Shown here: positions 52,553 through 61,465 of the stretch, piece by piece | Numbering within the stretch: position 1 is the stretch's first letter | Layout: the number at the start of each line of letters is the position of its first letter | The notes under the pieces: model-generated | Told to the model about the DNA's origin: nothing | Database searches by the model: none | Seen by the model: the letters and a program-made list of their open reading frames with translations, nothing else | Position numbers and translations under genes: made by a program | DNA from: Fimbriimonadaceae bacterium | Lineage (GTDB): Bacteria > Armatimonadota > Fimbriimonadia > Fimbriimonadales > Fimbriimonadaceae | DNA: 64,000 bases | Assembly (NCBI GenBank): GCA_019638675.1 | Contig: JAHBTE010000001.1 | Span: forward strand, 2,264,605-2,328,604 | Direction: 5' to 3'

Positions 52553-55003
52553 ATGGCAGATGACCATCTAAGGGAAATTATTACCCGTCTGGAGATTATC
52601 GAGGCGCGAATTACAAATTTAGAATCACGCGTAAACTCTAGTGAGGGTCAAACTACGCGCGTCGTTCCTCCGCCGGTTGTAGAAAATATATTACGTCCGT
52701 TGTCGGAAAAGCCCCAGCAAGACGTAGCCGAGCGTCAGGCCACACAGAAGGTCGTTTATGTCCGTCAATCTCCAGAACAACTAGCAAGGGGGGAGCAAAT
52801 CTTGGCAGAACAAAACGCCAAAGCTTCTGCGGATGCCGAATACAATATCGGGGCAAGGGTTCTACCGTGGGTTGGCGCGGCTGTCCTGATTCTCTCCATT
52901 ATTTTTGGCGTTTCAATCGCTTACGAAAAAGGTTGGATCACTCCTACGATCATCTTTGCTGGAGGCGTGGCTCTTTGTTGCGGATTTATCGGAGTTGGTC
53001 AGTGGCTCCGCGACGAACGTGAACAGTTCGGGCAAATTCTCACGGGTATCGGATCATGCGGGCTCTATTGCACCTTTGCCGCCGGTCACATTGCGCAGAA
53101 CCTCTTCGATGGCAAAACACTTACGATTCTCTTTCTAGGATTAAGTCTGATCAACCTCGGCTACTGCTATTGGCGTTCGAGTACTGCTTTCCTGACCATA
53201 GGCGTTCTTGGTGGATTTATCGGCGCACTTATGCCCTTGCAAGAACGCAATGTGCCGCTTCACCTTGCTCTACACGCACTGATTTTGGTGCCAAGCGCAA
53301 TCATTATTGCCAGGCGAAAATGGTTTATGTTCGCATGTTTACTCTATCCACTCGCGATGGCGGTTCTCGCTACCGCTCAGTGGATGAACCAGGATCACTG
53401 GCTCAAAGTAGGTTCCCTCTACTTCACAGCCTTAGTTTGTGCCACCGCCTATGGCAAAGCGTTTAAGGAATCTGAGTGGGATTTAAGAAGCCTGCATCTT
53501 CTGTTTTCTTTTACAGGAACAGCTTGGATCGCGTTCGAAGTGCGCGATGGTTACCCTGGGTCGGCGCACATTATTGGATTCGGCATCCTGATCTACCTCC
53601 TATCGCTACTTAAGTGGGATGAGACTGTTAAATCACGCCTCCAGCTAGCTGCCGCTGGAATTCCGTTGGTGCTAGCTCCGTGGGGCGGGACAAAAATTGA
53701 AGCGAGCTTTATCCTTGCCGCCTTGTCATTACTGCTCGCCGGAATTTCACAAGTACGATTTGCCAAAACCGCATCGTTATTCTCCGCTCTGCTTGCGGGA
53801 CTCTCAGTCACTGCTTACTTGACCGCCCACGCTCAAGGCTCAATGACTAGCCAAGTTGAATTTATATTGTTGCCCGTGCTCCTTCTTGTTTCCGGGGTTG
53901 CCATATACGTTTTGAACAAGCAAGTCCAGGTGACCAATCAGATACTGCTTGGCGGTGCGTTAGTAATGGTTCCGCTCCTCAACCGCTTGGTGTTGCTCAC
54001 GCTGATGCAGTCTCCAGCTCAACTGCCATGGGAAGACTCATTTCTTTGGGGATTGCTGGCTGGTATATACGCGCTAGCAGTTATTGGAAAACGTTTAAGC
54101 GTTAAGGGGCCAGTCACGTTTGCGATCTGCCTAGTAGCAACGGCCCTTGTTTTCTGGGGATTCACACTTTATCAAGAATCTCTAACGAGATTCCAATTCG
54201 AGCTGCCACTTTTAATTGGTCTGGCTGGCGCAGTGCTCCTGACAACTTGGTCTCAAAGCAAAGTTGGCACGGACGATCATGTCACTTTGCGAGCCATAGC
54301 CGCCTGGCCAATTGGGCTGTTGTTCGTTAGATTTGGTACGCTCACGCTGAGCCCATTCGTGCCAACTCATTTCGCGGCTTATCTTTCTGCCATCACGGGC
54401 GTAGCCGTGCTTTGTATATTAACGATTAGGAAAAGGACTCCGGAATTCTGGTCGGCTACCTACATGTTATGGCTAATTGCCATTTTTATAATGTTCAGTT
54501 GGTATCCACCCAGAGAACGTTTTGCTATCGCGCAACACGGACTCCAATTTGGAGCCTTAATTCTTAGTGCTATTGCCTACGATCGATTCCTATCCACACC
54601 AGCCGCAATCCGAGTGATGCAATCCATCGTCGGACTCTTTTTCTTCACCAATCTCAGTATTCATATCTTTACGTTGCATTCCATTGGAGCTTTGGAAGGG
54701 CCGGTGATCACCGTAGCTTGGGCGGTTTATGCCACAGCTCTACTTATTCTTGGGTTTGCGATCCGAGCATCAGAATTACGGTACAGCGGGCTCCTGTTGA
54801 TCGCGGTCACAACTTTTAAGTTGCTCACGACGGATCTTGCCACCACTCCCGACGGGCCAAGATTCCTGATAACGCTTGCGGTTGGACTTGCGATGATTGG
54901 CGGCAGTTATCTCTATATCCGGCTTCAAAATCGGCTTCTTGGTGAACCTGCGTCAGAAGCCTCACGCCCGCAGGACGAGCGTCCCACTGTTCCAGAAATT
55001 TAG
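52553..55003 (+). CDS. DUF2339 multi-pass membrane protein
   Basis: An 816-residue integral membrane protein with more than 20 hydrophobic helices. The N-terminal part is a coiled coil (IITRLEIIEARITNLESRVNS, residues 8-28) and the DUF2339 signature region VLPWVGAAVLILSIIFGVSI starts at about 103. Members have no established function and no clear transporter signature. It lies 63 bases downstream of the WD40-caspase in the same direction and may be the membrane partner of that operon. Confidence 0.85.
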   Translation: MADDHLREIITRLEIIEARITNLESRVNSSEGQTTRVVPPPVVENILRPLSEKPQQDVAERQATQKVVYVRQSPEQLARGEQILAEQNAKASADAEYNIGARVLPWVGAAVLILSIIFGVSIAYEKGWITPTIIFAGGVALCCGFIGVGQWLRDEREQFGQILTGIGSCGLYCTFAAGHIAQNLFDGKTLTILFLGLSLINLGYCYWRSSTAFLTIGVLGGFIGALMPLQERNVPLHLALHALILVPSAIIIARRKWFMFACLLYPLAMAVLATAQWMNQDHWLKVGSLYFTALVCATAYGKAFKESEWDLRSLHLLFSFTGTAWIAFEVRDGYPGSAHIIGFGILIYLLSLLKWDETVKSRLQLAAAGIPLVLAPWGGTKIEASFILAALSLLLAGISQVRFAKTASLFSALLAGLSVTAYLTAHAQGSMTSQVEFILLPVLLLVSGVAIYVLNKQVQVTNQILLGGALVMVPLLNRLVLLTLMQSPAQLPWEDSFLWGLLAGIYALAVIGKRLSVKGPVTFAICLVATALVFWGFTLYQESLTRFQFELPLLIGLAGAVLLTTWSQSKVGTDDHVTLRAIAAWPIGLLFVRFGTLTLSPFVPTHFAAYLSAITGVAVLCILTIRKRTPEFWSATYMLWLIAIFIMFSWYPPRERFAIAQHGLQFGALILSAIAYDRFLSTPAAIRVMQSIVGLFFFTNLSIHIFTLHSIGALEGPVITVAWAVYATALLILGFAIRASELRYSGLLLIAVTTFKLLTTDLATTPDGPRFLITLAVGLAMIGGSYLYIRLQNRLLGEPASEASRPQDERPTVPEI

Positions 55004-55087
55004 CAGTCTCACTGGTACACTGCTAACACATCTTGGGTCTAGTTCTAGCAACTTTCACCCAAATTATTTGGAGCATATCGGACAAAA

Positions 55088-57012
<1,925 letters not shown>

Positions 57013-57037
57013 GGTCGGTTAGATCGTAAAGCGTACC

Positions 57038-57069
57038 CCCTATCTTCCATCTGGAAGGTAGGGTTTTCT
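57038..57069 (+). terminator. groEL terminator (repeat family d)
   Basis: An 11-base stem (57038-57048 with 57053-57063, one G-U pair), a 4-base loop and TTTTCT. A near-identical hairpin without a gene before it occurs at 57191-57218, so the terminator may derive from, or belong to, the repeat. Confidence 0.8.
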
Positions 57070-57090
57070 ATTTCTGAAGGGCTGAAAGCA

Positions 57091-57140
57091 CTCCCGCCCC
57101 AAGTTGGGGAGGGTGGTCACGAAGTGACCGGGATGGGTTG
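57091..57140 (+). repeat. Palindromic repeat family a, copy 1 (with second hairpin)
   Basis: A pyrimidine/purine stem (CTCCCGCCCC with GGGGAGGG) followed by a second hairpin GGTCAC-GAA-GTGACC (57115-57129) and a GGGATGGGTTG end. Four G-tracts are possible, with the second hairpin in a loop. Confidence 0.75.
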
Positions 57141-57190
57141 AACTGTTCATATACAAACCACTCTGTCAATCTCTGCCAGCGTGAATCGTG

Positions 57191-57218
57191 CCCCTATCTT
57201 CCATGTGGAAGGTAGGGG
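57191..57218 (+). repeat. Palindromic repeat family d, copy 2
   Basis: A 12-base stem (57191-57202 with 57207-57218, one G-U pair), loop ATGT, followed by TTCTC. Almost identical to the groEL terminator hairpin. Confidence 0.7.
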
Positions 57219-57253
57219 TTCTCAGATTTAAGGAGGATGGATATACCATCTTC

Positions 57254-57283
57254 TCCCTGCCATTCTCACTAAAGGCAGGGGCA
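57254..57283 (+). repeat. Palindromic repeat family c/e, stem variant CCCTGCC/GGCAGGG
   Basis: CCCTGCC (57255-57261) pairs with GGCAGGG (57274-57280), then GCA. Compared with family c (CCCTACC/GGTAGGG), both arms have changed so that pairing is kept. Confidence 0.55.
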
Positions 57284-57305
57284 CTAAAACTTCGGTAATT
57301 GGATT

Positions 57306-57341
57306 CCCTCCCCAAGCCTGGGGAGGGTTAGGGTGGGGTTG
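57306..57341 (+). repeat. Palindromic repeat family a, copy 2 (G-quadruplex motif)
   Basis: Stem CCCTCCCC/GGGGAGGG and a tail TTAGGGTGGGGTTG. The 3' half reads GGGG-A-GGG-TTA-GGG-T-GGGG, a four-tract G-quadruplex pattern with short loops. Confidence 0.75.
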
Positions 57342-57353
57342 ATCAAGCATATT

Positions 57354-57382
57354 CCCTACCTTTTAAGTCAAAGGTAGGGGCA
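57354..57382 (+). repeat. Palindromic repeat family c, copy 1
   Basis: CCCTACCTTT pairs with AAAGGTAGGG (57354-57363 with 57370-57379) over a short loop, then GGCA. Another copy is at 59916. Confidence 0.7.
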
Positions 57383-57402
57383 CAAATGTTGATATCTTAT
57401 TT

Positions 57403-57437
57403 CCCTCCCCAAGTCTGGGGAGGGTTGGGTGGGGTTG
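57403..57437 (+). repeat. Palindromic repeat family a, copy 3 (G-quadruplex motif)
   Basis: CCCTCCCC/GGGGAGGG stem and tail TTGGGTGGGGTTG; four G-tracts (GGGG, GGG, GGG, GGGG). Confidence 0.75.
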
Positions 57438-57460
57438 TCTACCAGGCCTCCTCAATCCGA

Positions 57461-57500
57461 CAACCCACCTCCATCCTCCTCCCAAACTTGGGAGGAGAAC
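57461..57500 (+). repeat. Palindromic repeat family b, copy 1
   Basis: CAACCCACC, a spacer, then CTCCTCCC-AAACTT-GGGAGGAG and AAC. In reverse complement it has the same plan as family a (stem plus a tail ending GGGTTG). Confidence 0.7.
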
Positions 57501-57510
57501 TCTGTTCCCA

Positions 57511-57546
57511 AAGATAGCGAGAGCACAGGTTTCACCCGAGGCACCC
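57511..57546 (+). repeat. Palindromic repeat family f, copy 1
   Basis: AAGATAGCGAGAGCACAGG then TTTCACCCGAGGCACCCA. It is related to the better-paired copies at 59653 and 59821, and sits between family b and family a exactly as at 59770-59903. Confidence 0.55.
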
Positions 57547-57558
57547 ATGTTAGAATTT

Positions 57559-57594
57559 CCCTCCCCAGGTCTGGGGAGGGTGAGGGTGGTGTTG
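57559..57594 (+). repeat. Palindromic repeat family a, copy 4
   Basis: CCCTCCCC/GGGGAGGG stem and tail TGAGGGTGGTGTTG. Three full G-tracts plus GG, so quadruplex formation is weaker. Confidence 0.65.
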
Positions 57595-57666
57595 AAAGGG
57601 GCAACGATCACTAATTCGCCTATCCCGAACCCAATTCCACCCAAAAAGTAAACTCAGCACCTTCAC

Positions 57667-59577
57667 ATGAGCGAAGATCGATCTATCCGCGAAATACGCC
57701 TCGAAAAGCTCCAGCAGCTTCGTGACCTCGGTTTTGACCCGTACGCAACCGAGAAATTCAAGATTGATCATTCCGTTAAACACCTGCTCAACGAATTTGA
57801 CCAACTCGCTGACTTGAGCGAATCTGGCAAAGAAGACAAGCCGATCCTTTCGATCGCGGGGCGAGTTGTAGCCCTGCGCGAAATGGGCAAAGCCGCATTC
57901 GCCCACCTCAGCGATGGCGAAGACCGCATCCAACTCTACATCCGCAAAAACGACTTGGATGAATGGAATGAAAACGCCTGGCCCGCCTTCAAGCTAGTTG
58001 ACATCGGCGACCACCTTGGCGTAACCGGGCACCTGTTCACCACCAAAACCGGAGAGAAATCGCTGTACGTGCACACGCTGACCCCGCTCAGCAAGGCATT
58101 ACACAACCTGCCGCTTGGTAAGGAAAAAGACGGCGAGCAGTGGTATGGCCTCACCGACGTTGACCAGCGATACCGCCATCGGCACCTCGACCTCATCTGC
58201 AACCACGAGGCCCGCGAGCAACTGCTTAACCGCTCCCGCATTGTGAGCGAAGTCCGGCGGTTTTTTGATAACCGCGGCTACCTCGAAGTTGAAACTCCCC
58301 TGCTCCAACTTGAAGCGGGTGGTGCGGCCGCGCGCCCGTTCCTCACCCACTACAACGCCTACGATATCCAGGTCAAGCTTCGGATTTCGCTAGAGCTTTA
58401 TCTCAAGCGCATCATTTGCGGCGACGTCCCCAAGGTGTACGAAATCGGCCGCGTCTTCCGCAACGAAGGCGTCTCTAACCGCCACAACCCCGAGTTCACT
58501 TTGCTCGAATGGTATGAAGCGTACGCCAACTTGGAGGACATGATGGAGTGTGTCGAGGATTTGTTCCGGCATGTAGTAACAGCCTGTGTCAATGTTTATG
58601 GGCAAGTATTAACGCCCGGTCAACGGAGAATGTTTAATCGATCAAACAGATGGATGACAATAGTTTCAGGTCTAAATCCTATTGAGCCCCGCTTGCCAGG
58701 AGCCGACCTTTATTTCATGTCTCAACTTGGTTCAGATGTTATTGAGTCAACCCTAAGCCTGCTCTCAACGGGAAATGAGATACAGTTTTATTCCGCAAAC
58801 TTGGAATACCTTTCCGGCGAAGCCTCGATCCTTGATCAAGATGAACGAGGTGGGCGTTTAATTTGCCTTTCGACTACAAGATTTAGGCACTCAGATGGAT
58901 TATTGTTAACACTTGAACCTGGCATCTACACATTTATGTCTTCAGTCTATGGTTGGGCAAGTAGCAACACTTCAAATGATTTAGCTACTATTCTTGATTT
59001 CACTAAACCCTGGCACCGCGTAGACCTCATGACTGCCATTGAAGAACGATCCGGCATCAAACAAAGCGAACTTACCAATCTGATCGATGCCAAGGCCGCG
59101 ATGAAGCGCGTCGGCCTCCCCACCGAAAAAGAAAACAACCTCGGCGGCATTATCGAGAAACTGCTCGAACACTTCGTCGAGCCGCATCTTCAAGAACCCA
59201 CGTTCATCGTTGGCTACCCAATTGAAACAAGTCCGCTCGCCAAAAAAGACCCTAACCGCCCCGGATTCACCCGCCGGTTCGAAGGGTATGTGCTCGGTCG
59301 CGAAGTCTGCAACGCCTTCAGCGAAATCAACGACCCTATCGACCAGCGCGAGCGGTTTGAACAACAGATGGGCGAGCGCGATAAAGGCGACGACGAAGCG
59401 CACCCGATGGACGAGCAGTTCATTTACGCCCTCGAAAGCGGAATGCCTCCCACTGGAGGCTGTGGCATCGGAATCGACCGGCTGGTGATGCTTCTCACTG
59501 GAGCCGAGCATCTGCGGGAGATTCTTCTCTTCCCGATGATGCGTCCCGAACTCAGCCACGATAATCCTGAGGACTAA
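57667..59577 (+). CDS. lysS: Lysyl-tRNA synthetase (class II) with a large in-frame insertion
   Basis: The enzyme charges tRNA-Lys with lysine. The N-terminal anticodon-binding domain and the class II catalytic core are normal: motif 2 FRNEGVSNRHNPEFTLLEWY and motif 3 GIGIDRLVMLLTG. At 636 residues it is about 130 longer than usual. The excess is one block, about residues 314-442 (58606-58993), between the segment after motif 2 (LFRHVVTAC) and the strand DFTKPWHRVDL. Its codons are AT-rich, unlike those on both sides. The frame is kept, so the gene may still be active; a hybrid or inactive product cannot be excluded. Confidence 0.9.
   Translation: MSEDRSIREIRLEKLQQLRDLGFDPYATEKFKIDHSVKHLLNEFDQLADLSESGKEDKPILSIAGRVVALREMGKAAFAHLSDGEDRIQLYIRKNDLDEWNENAWPAFKLVDIGDHLGVTGHLFTTKTGEKSLYVHTLTPLSKALHNLPLGKEKDGEQWYGLTDVDQRYRHRHLDLICNHEAREQLLNRSRIVSEVRRFFDNRGYLEVETPLLQLEAGGAAARPFLTHYNAYDIQVKLRISLELYLKRIICGDVPKVYEIGRVFRNEGVSNRHNPEFTLLEWYEAYANLEDMMECVEDLFRHVVTACVNVYGQVLTPGQRRMFNRSNRWMTIVSGLNPIEPRLPGADLYFMSQLGSDVIESTLSLLSTGNEIQFYSANLEYLSGEASILDQDERGGRLICLSTTRFRHSDGLLLTLEPGIYTFMSSVYGWASSNTSNDLATILDFTKPWHRVDLMTAIEERSGIKQSELTNLIDAKAAMKRVGLPTEKENNLGGIIEKLLEHFVEPHLQEPTFIVGYPIETSPLAKKDPNRPGFTRRFEGYVLGREVCNAFSEINDPIDQRERFEQQMGERDKGDDEAHPMDEQFIYALESGMPPTGGCGIGIDRLVMLLTGAEHLREILLFPMMRPELSHDNPED
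58606..58993 (+). other. In-frame AT-rich insertion in lysS
   Basis: A stretch encoding about 129 extra residues within the LysRS catalytic domain, including SGLNPIEPRLPGADLYF and LTLEPGIYTFMSSVYGW. Codon choice shifts to A/T-ending at about 58570-58610 and back at about 59000. It does not start and end with intein features and shows no terminal inverted repeats that I could see. Origin unknown. Confidence 0.7.
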
Positions 59578-59587
59578 CTTGCGATTT

Positions 59588-59636
59588 CCCTCCCCGAGTG
59601 TGGGGAGGGTGGTCGCTGTGCGACCGAGTGGGGTTG
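59588..59636 (+). repeat. Palindromic repeat family a, copy 5 (with second hairpin)
   Basis: CCCTCCCC/GGGGAGGG stem, then GGTCGC-TGT-GCGACC (59611-59625) and GAGTGGGGTTG. The second hairpin corresponds to GGTCAC-GAA-GTGACC of copy 1, with paired base changes. Confidence 0.75.
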
Positions 59637-59652
59637 ACAATAACATCTGATT

Positions 59653-59678
59653 AGCACGGGTTTCACCCCGTGGCACAC
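59653..59678 (+). repeat. Palindromic repeat family f, copy 2
   Basis: A CACGGG-TTTCA-CCCCGTG hairpin followed by GCACAC. Confidence 0.6.
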
Positions 59679-59690
59679 AATTCAAGGTTT

Positions 59691-59726
59691 CCTTCCTCAA
59701 GCCAGGGGAGGGTCAGGGCGGGGTTG
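59691..59726 (+). repeat. Palindromic repeat family a, copy 6 (G-quadruplex motif)
   Basis: A degraded left arm (CCTTCCTC) and a right arm GGGGAGGG with tail TCAGGGCGGGGTTG; four G-tracts remain. Confidence 0.65.
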
Positions 59727-59738
59727 TCGGTACATAAT

Positions 59739-59769
59739 CCTAACCTTTTGAGGGCCAGAGGTCGAGGCA
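59739..59769 (+). repeat. Degenerate copy related to family c
   Basis: TAACCTTTTGAGGGCCAGAG then GTCGAGGCA. The spacing and the ends resemble family c but both arms carry several changes. Confidence 0.35.
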
Positions 59770-59810
59770 CAACCCACCTCTTAGTCTCCTCCCAAACTTG
59801 GGAGGAGAAC
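59770..59810 (+). repeat. Palindromic repeat family b, copy 2
   Basis: CAACCCACC, spacer, CTCCTCCC-AAACTT-GGGAGGAG, AAC. The hairpin is identical to copy 1. Confidence 0.7.
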
Positions 59811-59820
59811 TTTTTTCCAA

Positions 59821-59855
59821 AAATAGCGGTAACACGGGTTTCACCCGTGGCACCC
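59821..59855 (+). repeat. Palindromic repeat family f, copy 3
   Basis: AAATAGCGGTAACACGGG then TTTCACCCGTGGCACCC, with a perfect CACGGGT-TTC-ACCCGTG hairpin (59833-59849). Confidence 0.65.
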
Positions 59856-59867
59856 AATTCAAGGTTT

Positions 59868-59903
59868 CCCTCCCTAAGTCTGGGGAGGGTTGGGGAGGGG
59901 TTG
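59868..59903 (+). repeat. Palindromic repeat family a, copy 7 (G-quadruplex motif)
   Basis: CCCTCCCT/GGGGAGGG stem and tail TTGGGGAGGGGTTG; four G-tracts of at least three. Confidence 0.7.
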
Positions 59904-59915
59904 AACAAACAATTT

Positions 59916-59942
59916 CCCTACCTTTGTAAAAAGGTAGGGGCA
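59916..59942 (+). repeat. Palindromic repeat family c, copy 2
   Basis: CCCTACCTTT, a short loop, AAAGGTAGGG, GCA; the stem is the same as at 57354. Confidence 0.7.
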
Positions 59943-59971
59943 AGAACCCAATGCCACGTATGCCAGCTAAT

Positions 59972-60003
59972 AAAAAAGCTCCCCCAACTAAAGTTGGAGG
60001 AGC
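59972..60003 (-). terminator. Terminator of the E2 gene
   Basis: An 11-base stem (59978-59988 with 59993-60003, one G-U pair in the minus-strand RNA), a 4-base loop, and a T-rich run on the minus strand (59972-59977). Confidence 0.85.
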
Positions 60004-60020
60004 CTTCCGTTCCTGACCTC

Positions 60021-61364
60021 TTACTTAAAGAAGTCCATAGATTCAAGCTTCTGCTTGAACTGTTGCAAGAACCGACCGGCGGTTAGACCATCCACCAGGC
60101 GGTGATCGTAGGTGAGAACCACGTTCATGACCGACCGAATGGCGATCATGCCGTTGATGATGACTGGGATTTGTTTGATCCCGTAGACACCCGCGATTCC
60201 GCTTTGAGGAGCGTTGATCATCGGAGTTCCGAGAACCGCGCCGTAGCTTCCTGGGTTCGTGAGCGTAAACGTTCCACCTTGCACATCCGGCACGCCAAGC
60301 TGATTGCTTCGCGCTTTAGCCGCTATTTCATCCAAATCTCGAGCGATCTGCACCAGAGTTTTGGTGTGGCAATCTCGAATAACCGGAACGATGAGCCCGC
60401 CGGAGCCATCGGCTCCTAGGCTGACCGCAACGCCCATCTGAACACCCTTATTCATGATGATCTTGCCATCTTGAAGGCTGGCGTTGAGCATCGGGAAGGC
60501 TTGCAGAGTTTCAGCAAGTGCCTTGATAAAGAACGGGGTGTAAGTGAGTTTGACTCCGTGGCTCGCCACAAAGACATCTTTATTGACCGCTCGGTATTCC
60601 ACCAGCGGAGTGACGTCCACATCAATCAAAGTGCTGACAACCGGAACCTGGGAACTGCGTTCCATAGCTTCGGCGATCATTTTTCGCATTCCCGCGAGAG
60701 GCACGATTTCTTGATCTGGGCCAGCTTCTACCGGAGCGGAAGGAGCTTTGAATTCTTTGCTTGGCGCGGCGGGAGTTGATGGAGCCGCAACCGGAGCCGA
60801 TGATTGAGCGGCGGCAGGTGCAGCTGGTGCTTTTCCTCGGTTAGCAAGGAACTGCTCAACGTCGGTTTTTGTGACCCGTCCGCCTTGGCCCGAACCTGCG
60901 ATTCCGGCAAGGTCGGCTTCGGTTAATCCGTTTTGTTTGGCTATCGCGCGGACGACCGGCGTGTAGAACCTTCGTTCGCCGTCGCTTGCGGCGAGTGCAG
61001 CCGCCGGAGTTTCTGCAGCAGGAGCAGGAGCGGCTTCTTCTTTAGCAGCGGGTGCTTCTGCAGTTGGTGCCGCGGGAGCGGATTCAGCGACCCCGTTTCC
61101 ACCGATCATTTCTTTCGCTTTGGCTTCATCTGGTTCGATGACGCCCATCTCTGCGAAAACTTCTACGAGTTCACCTTCAGGAATGGTGATTTTGACGAGG
61201 ATTCCACTTGCCGGTGCACCGAGTTCTGTATTGACCTTGTCGGTCATAATCTCGACGACTGGTTCGTCTTCCTTGACGAAGTCACCCACTTGCTTCAGCC
61301 AGCGGCTGACCGTTCCTTCATGAACAGATTCGCCCAATTCGGGCATCAGAATCTCTACGGCCAT
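60021..61364 (-). CDS. Dihydrolipoamide acyltransferase (E2) of a 2-oxoacid dehydrogenase complex
   Basis: A 447-residue E2 with an N-terminal lipoyl domain (lipoylated Lys43 in MTDKVNTELGAP), an alanine/proline-rich flexible linker (about 88-125 and 175-215), a peripheral subunit-binding domain (VRAIAKQNGLTEADLAGIAG) and a catalytic domain with the active-site HRLVDGLTAGRF. Sequence alone does not separate pyruvate, 2-oxoglutarate and branched-chain types. E1 and E3 genes are not adjacent. CATAAT lies 6 bases before the ATG (leaderless candidate). It is divergent from purF. Confidence 0.93.
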   Translation of the reverse strand: MAVEILMPELGESVHEGTVSRWLKQVGDFVKEDEPVVEIMTDKVNTELGAPASGILVKITIPEGELVEVFAEMGVIEPDEAKAKEMIGGNGVAESAPAAPTAEAPAAKEEAAPAPAAETPAAALAASDGERRFYTPVVRAIAKQNGLTEADLAGIAGSGQGGRVTKTDVEQFLANRGKAPAAPAAAQSSAPVAAPSTPAAPSKEFKAPSAPVEAGPDQEIVPLAGMRKMIAEAMERSSQVPVVSTLIDVDVTPLVEYRAVNKDVFVASHGVKLTYTPFFIKALAETLQAFPMLNASLQDGKIIMNKGVQMGVAVSLGADGSGGLIVPVIRDCHTKTLVQIARDLDEIAAKARSNQLGVPDVQGGTFTLTNPGSYGAVLGTPMINAPQSGIAGVYGIKQIPVIINGMIAIRSVMNVVLTYDHRLVDGLTAGRFLQQFKQKLESMDFFK

Positions 61365-61376
61365 GCTTCAATTATG
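61362..61376 (-). promoter_or_regulatory. Leaderless promoter candidate for the E2 gene
   Basis: CATAAT (complement of 61371-61376), 6 bases, then the ATG at 61364. Confidence 0.4.
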
Positions 61377-61448
61377 GCTAATTAGTCACCGGGCCTAGTG
61401 ACGCTAAATAAAGATTAGTCAATCCTAATTTAACTCCCACTTGATGAG

Positions 61449-61465
61449 TATTATGAGAATGGATG
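61449..61465 (+). promoter_or_regulatory. Leaderless promoter candidate for purF
   Basis: TATTAT (61449-61454), 8 bases, then the ATG at 61463. Confidence 0.5.

Larger units (their letters stand above)
57070..57666. other. Gene-free repeat island between groEL and lysS
   Basis: Nearly 600 bases with no convincing gene, filled by hairpin repeats of several families (listed singly). Frames through this region, on both strands, are repeats read in translation. Together with 59578-59971 and 62999-63086 this makes three clusters in 6 kb. Confidence 0.75.
59578..59971. other. Gene-free repeat island between lysS and the E2 gene
   Basis: About 390 bases with no convincing gene. It holds hairpin repeats of families a, b, c and f (listed singly), two of them in the same order as in the left island, and ends at the minus-strand terminator of the E2 gene. 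Confidence 0.75.

Noticed and set aside
55021-55087. A CIRCE heat-shock operator before groES
   Set aside because: The TTAGCACTC-N9-GAGTGCTAA palindrome is absent; only an unrelated AGCAGT/ACTGCT hairpin is present.
57306-57341. A telomere-like TTAGGG array
   Set aside because: TTAGGG occurs once per repeat in a G-rich tail, not as a tandem array, so it is treated as part of repeat family a.
58606-58993. An intein in lysS
   Set aside because: A cysteine occurs near the left edge, but there is no terminal HN before the downstream residue and no recognisable intein blocks, so it is called an insertion of unknown nature.
58981-59700. A 239-residue minus-strand frame over the end of lysS and the repeats
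   Set aside because: It runs through lysS and the repeat island and has low-complexity repeats in translation.
57091-59942. A CRISPR array
   Set aside because: Units differ in sequence and spacing, are palindromic hairpins of several families and have no unique spacers of constant length; no cas genes are seen.
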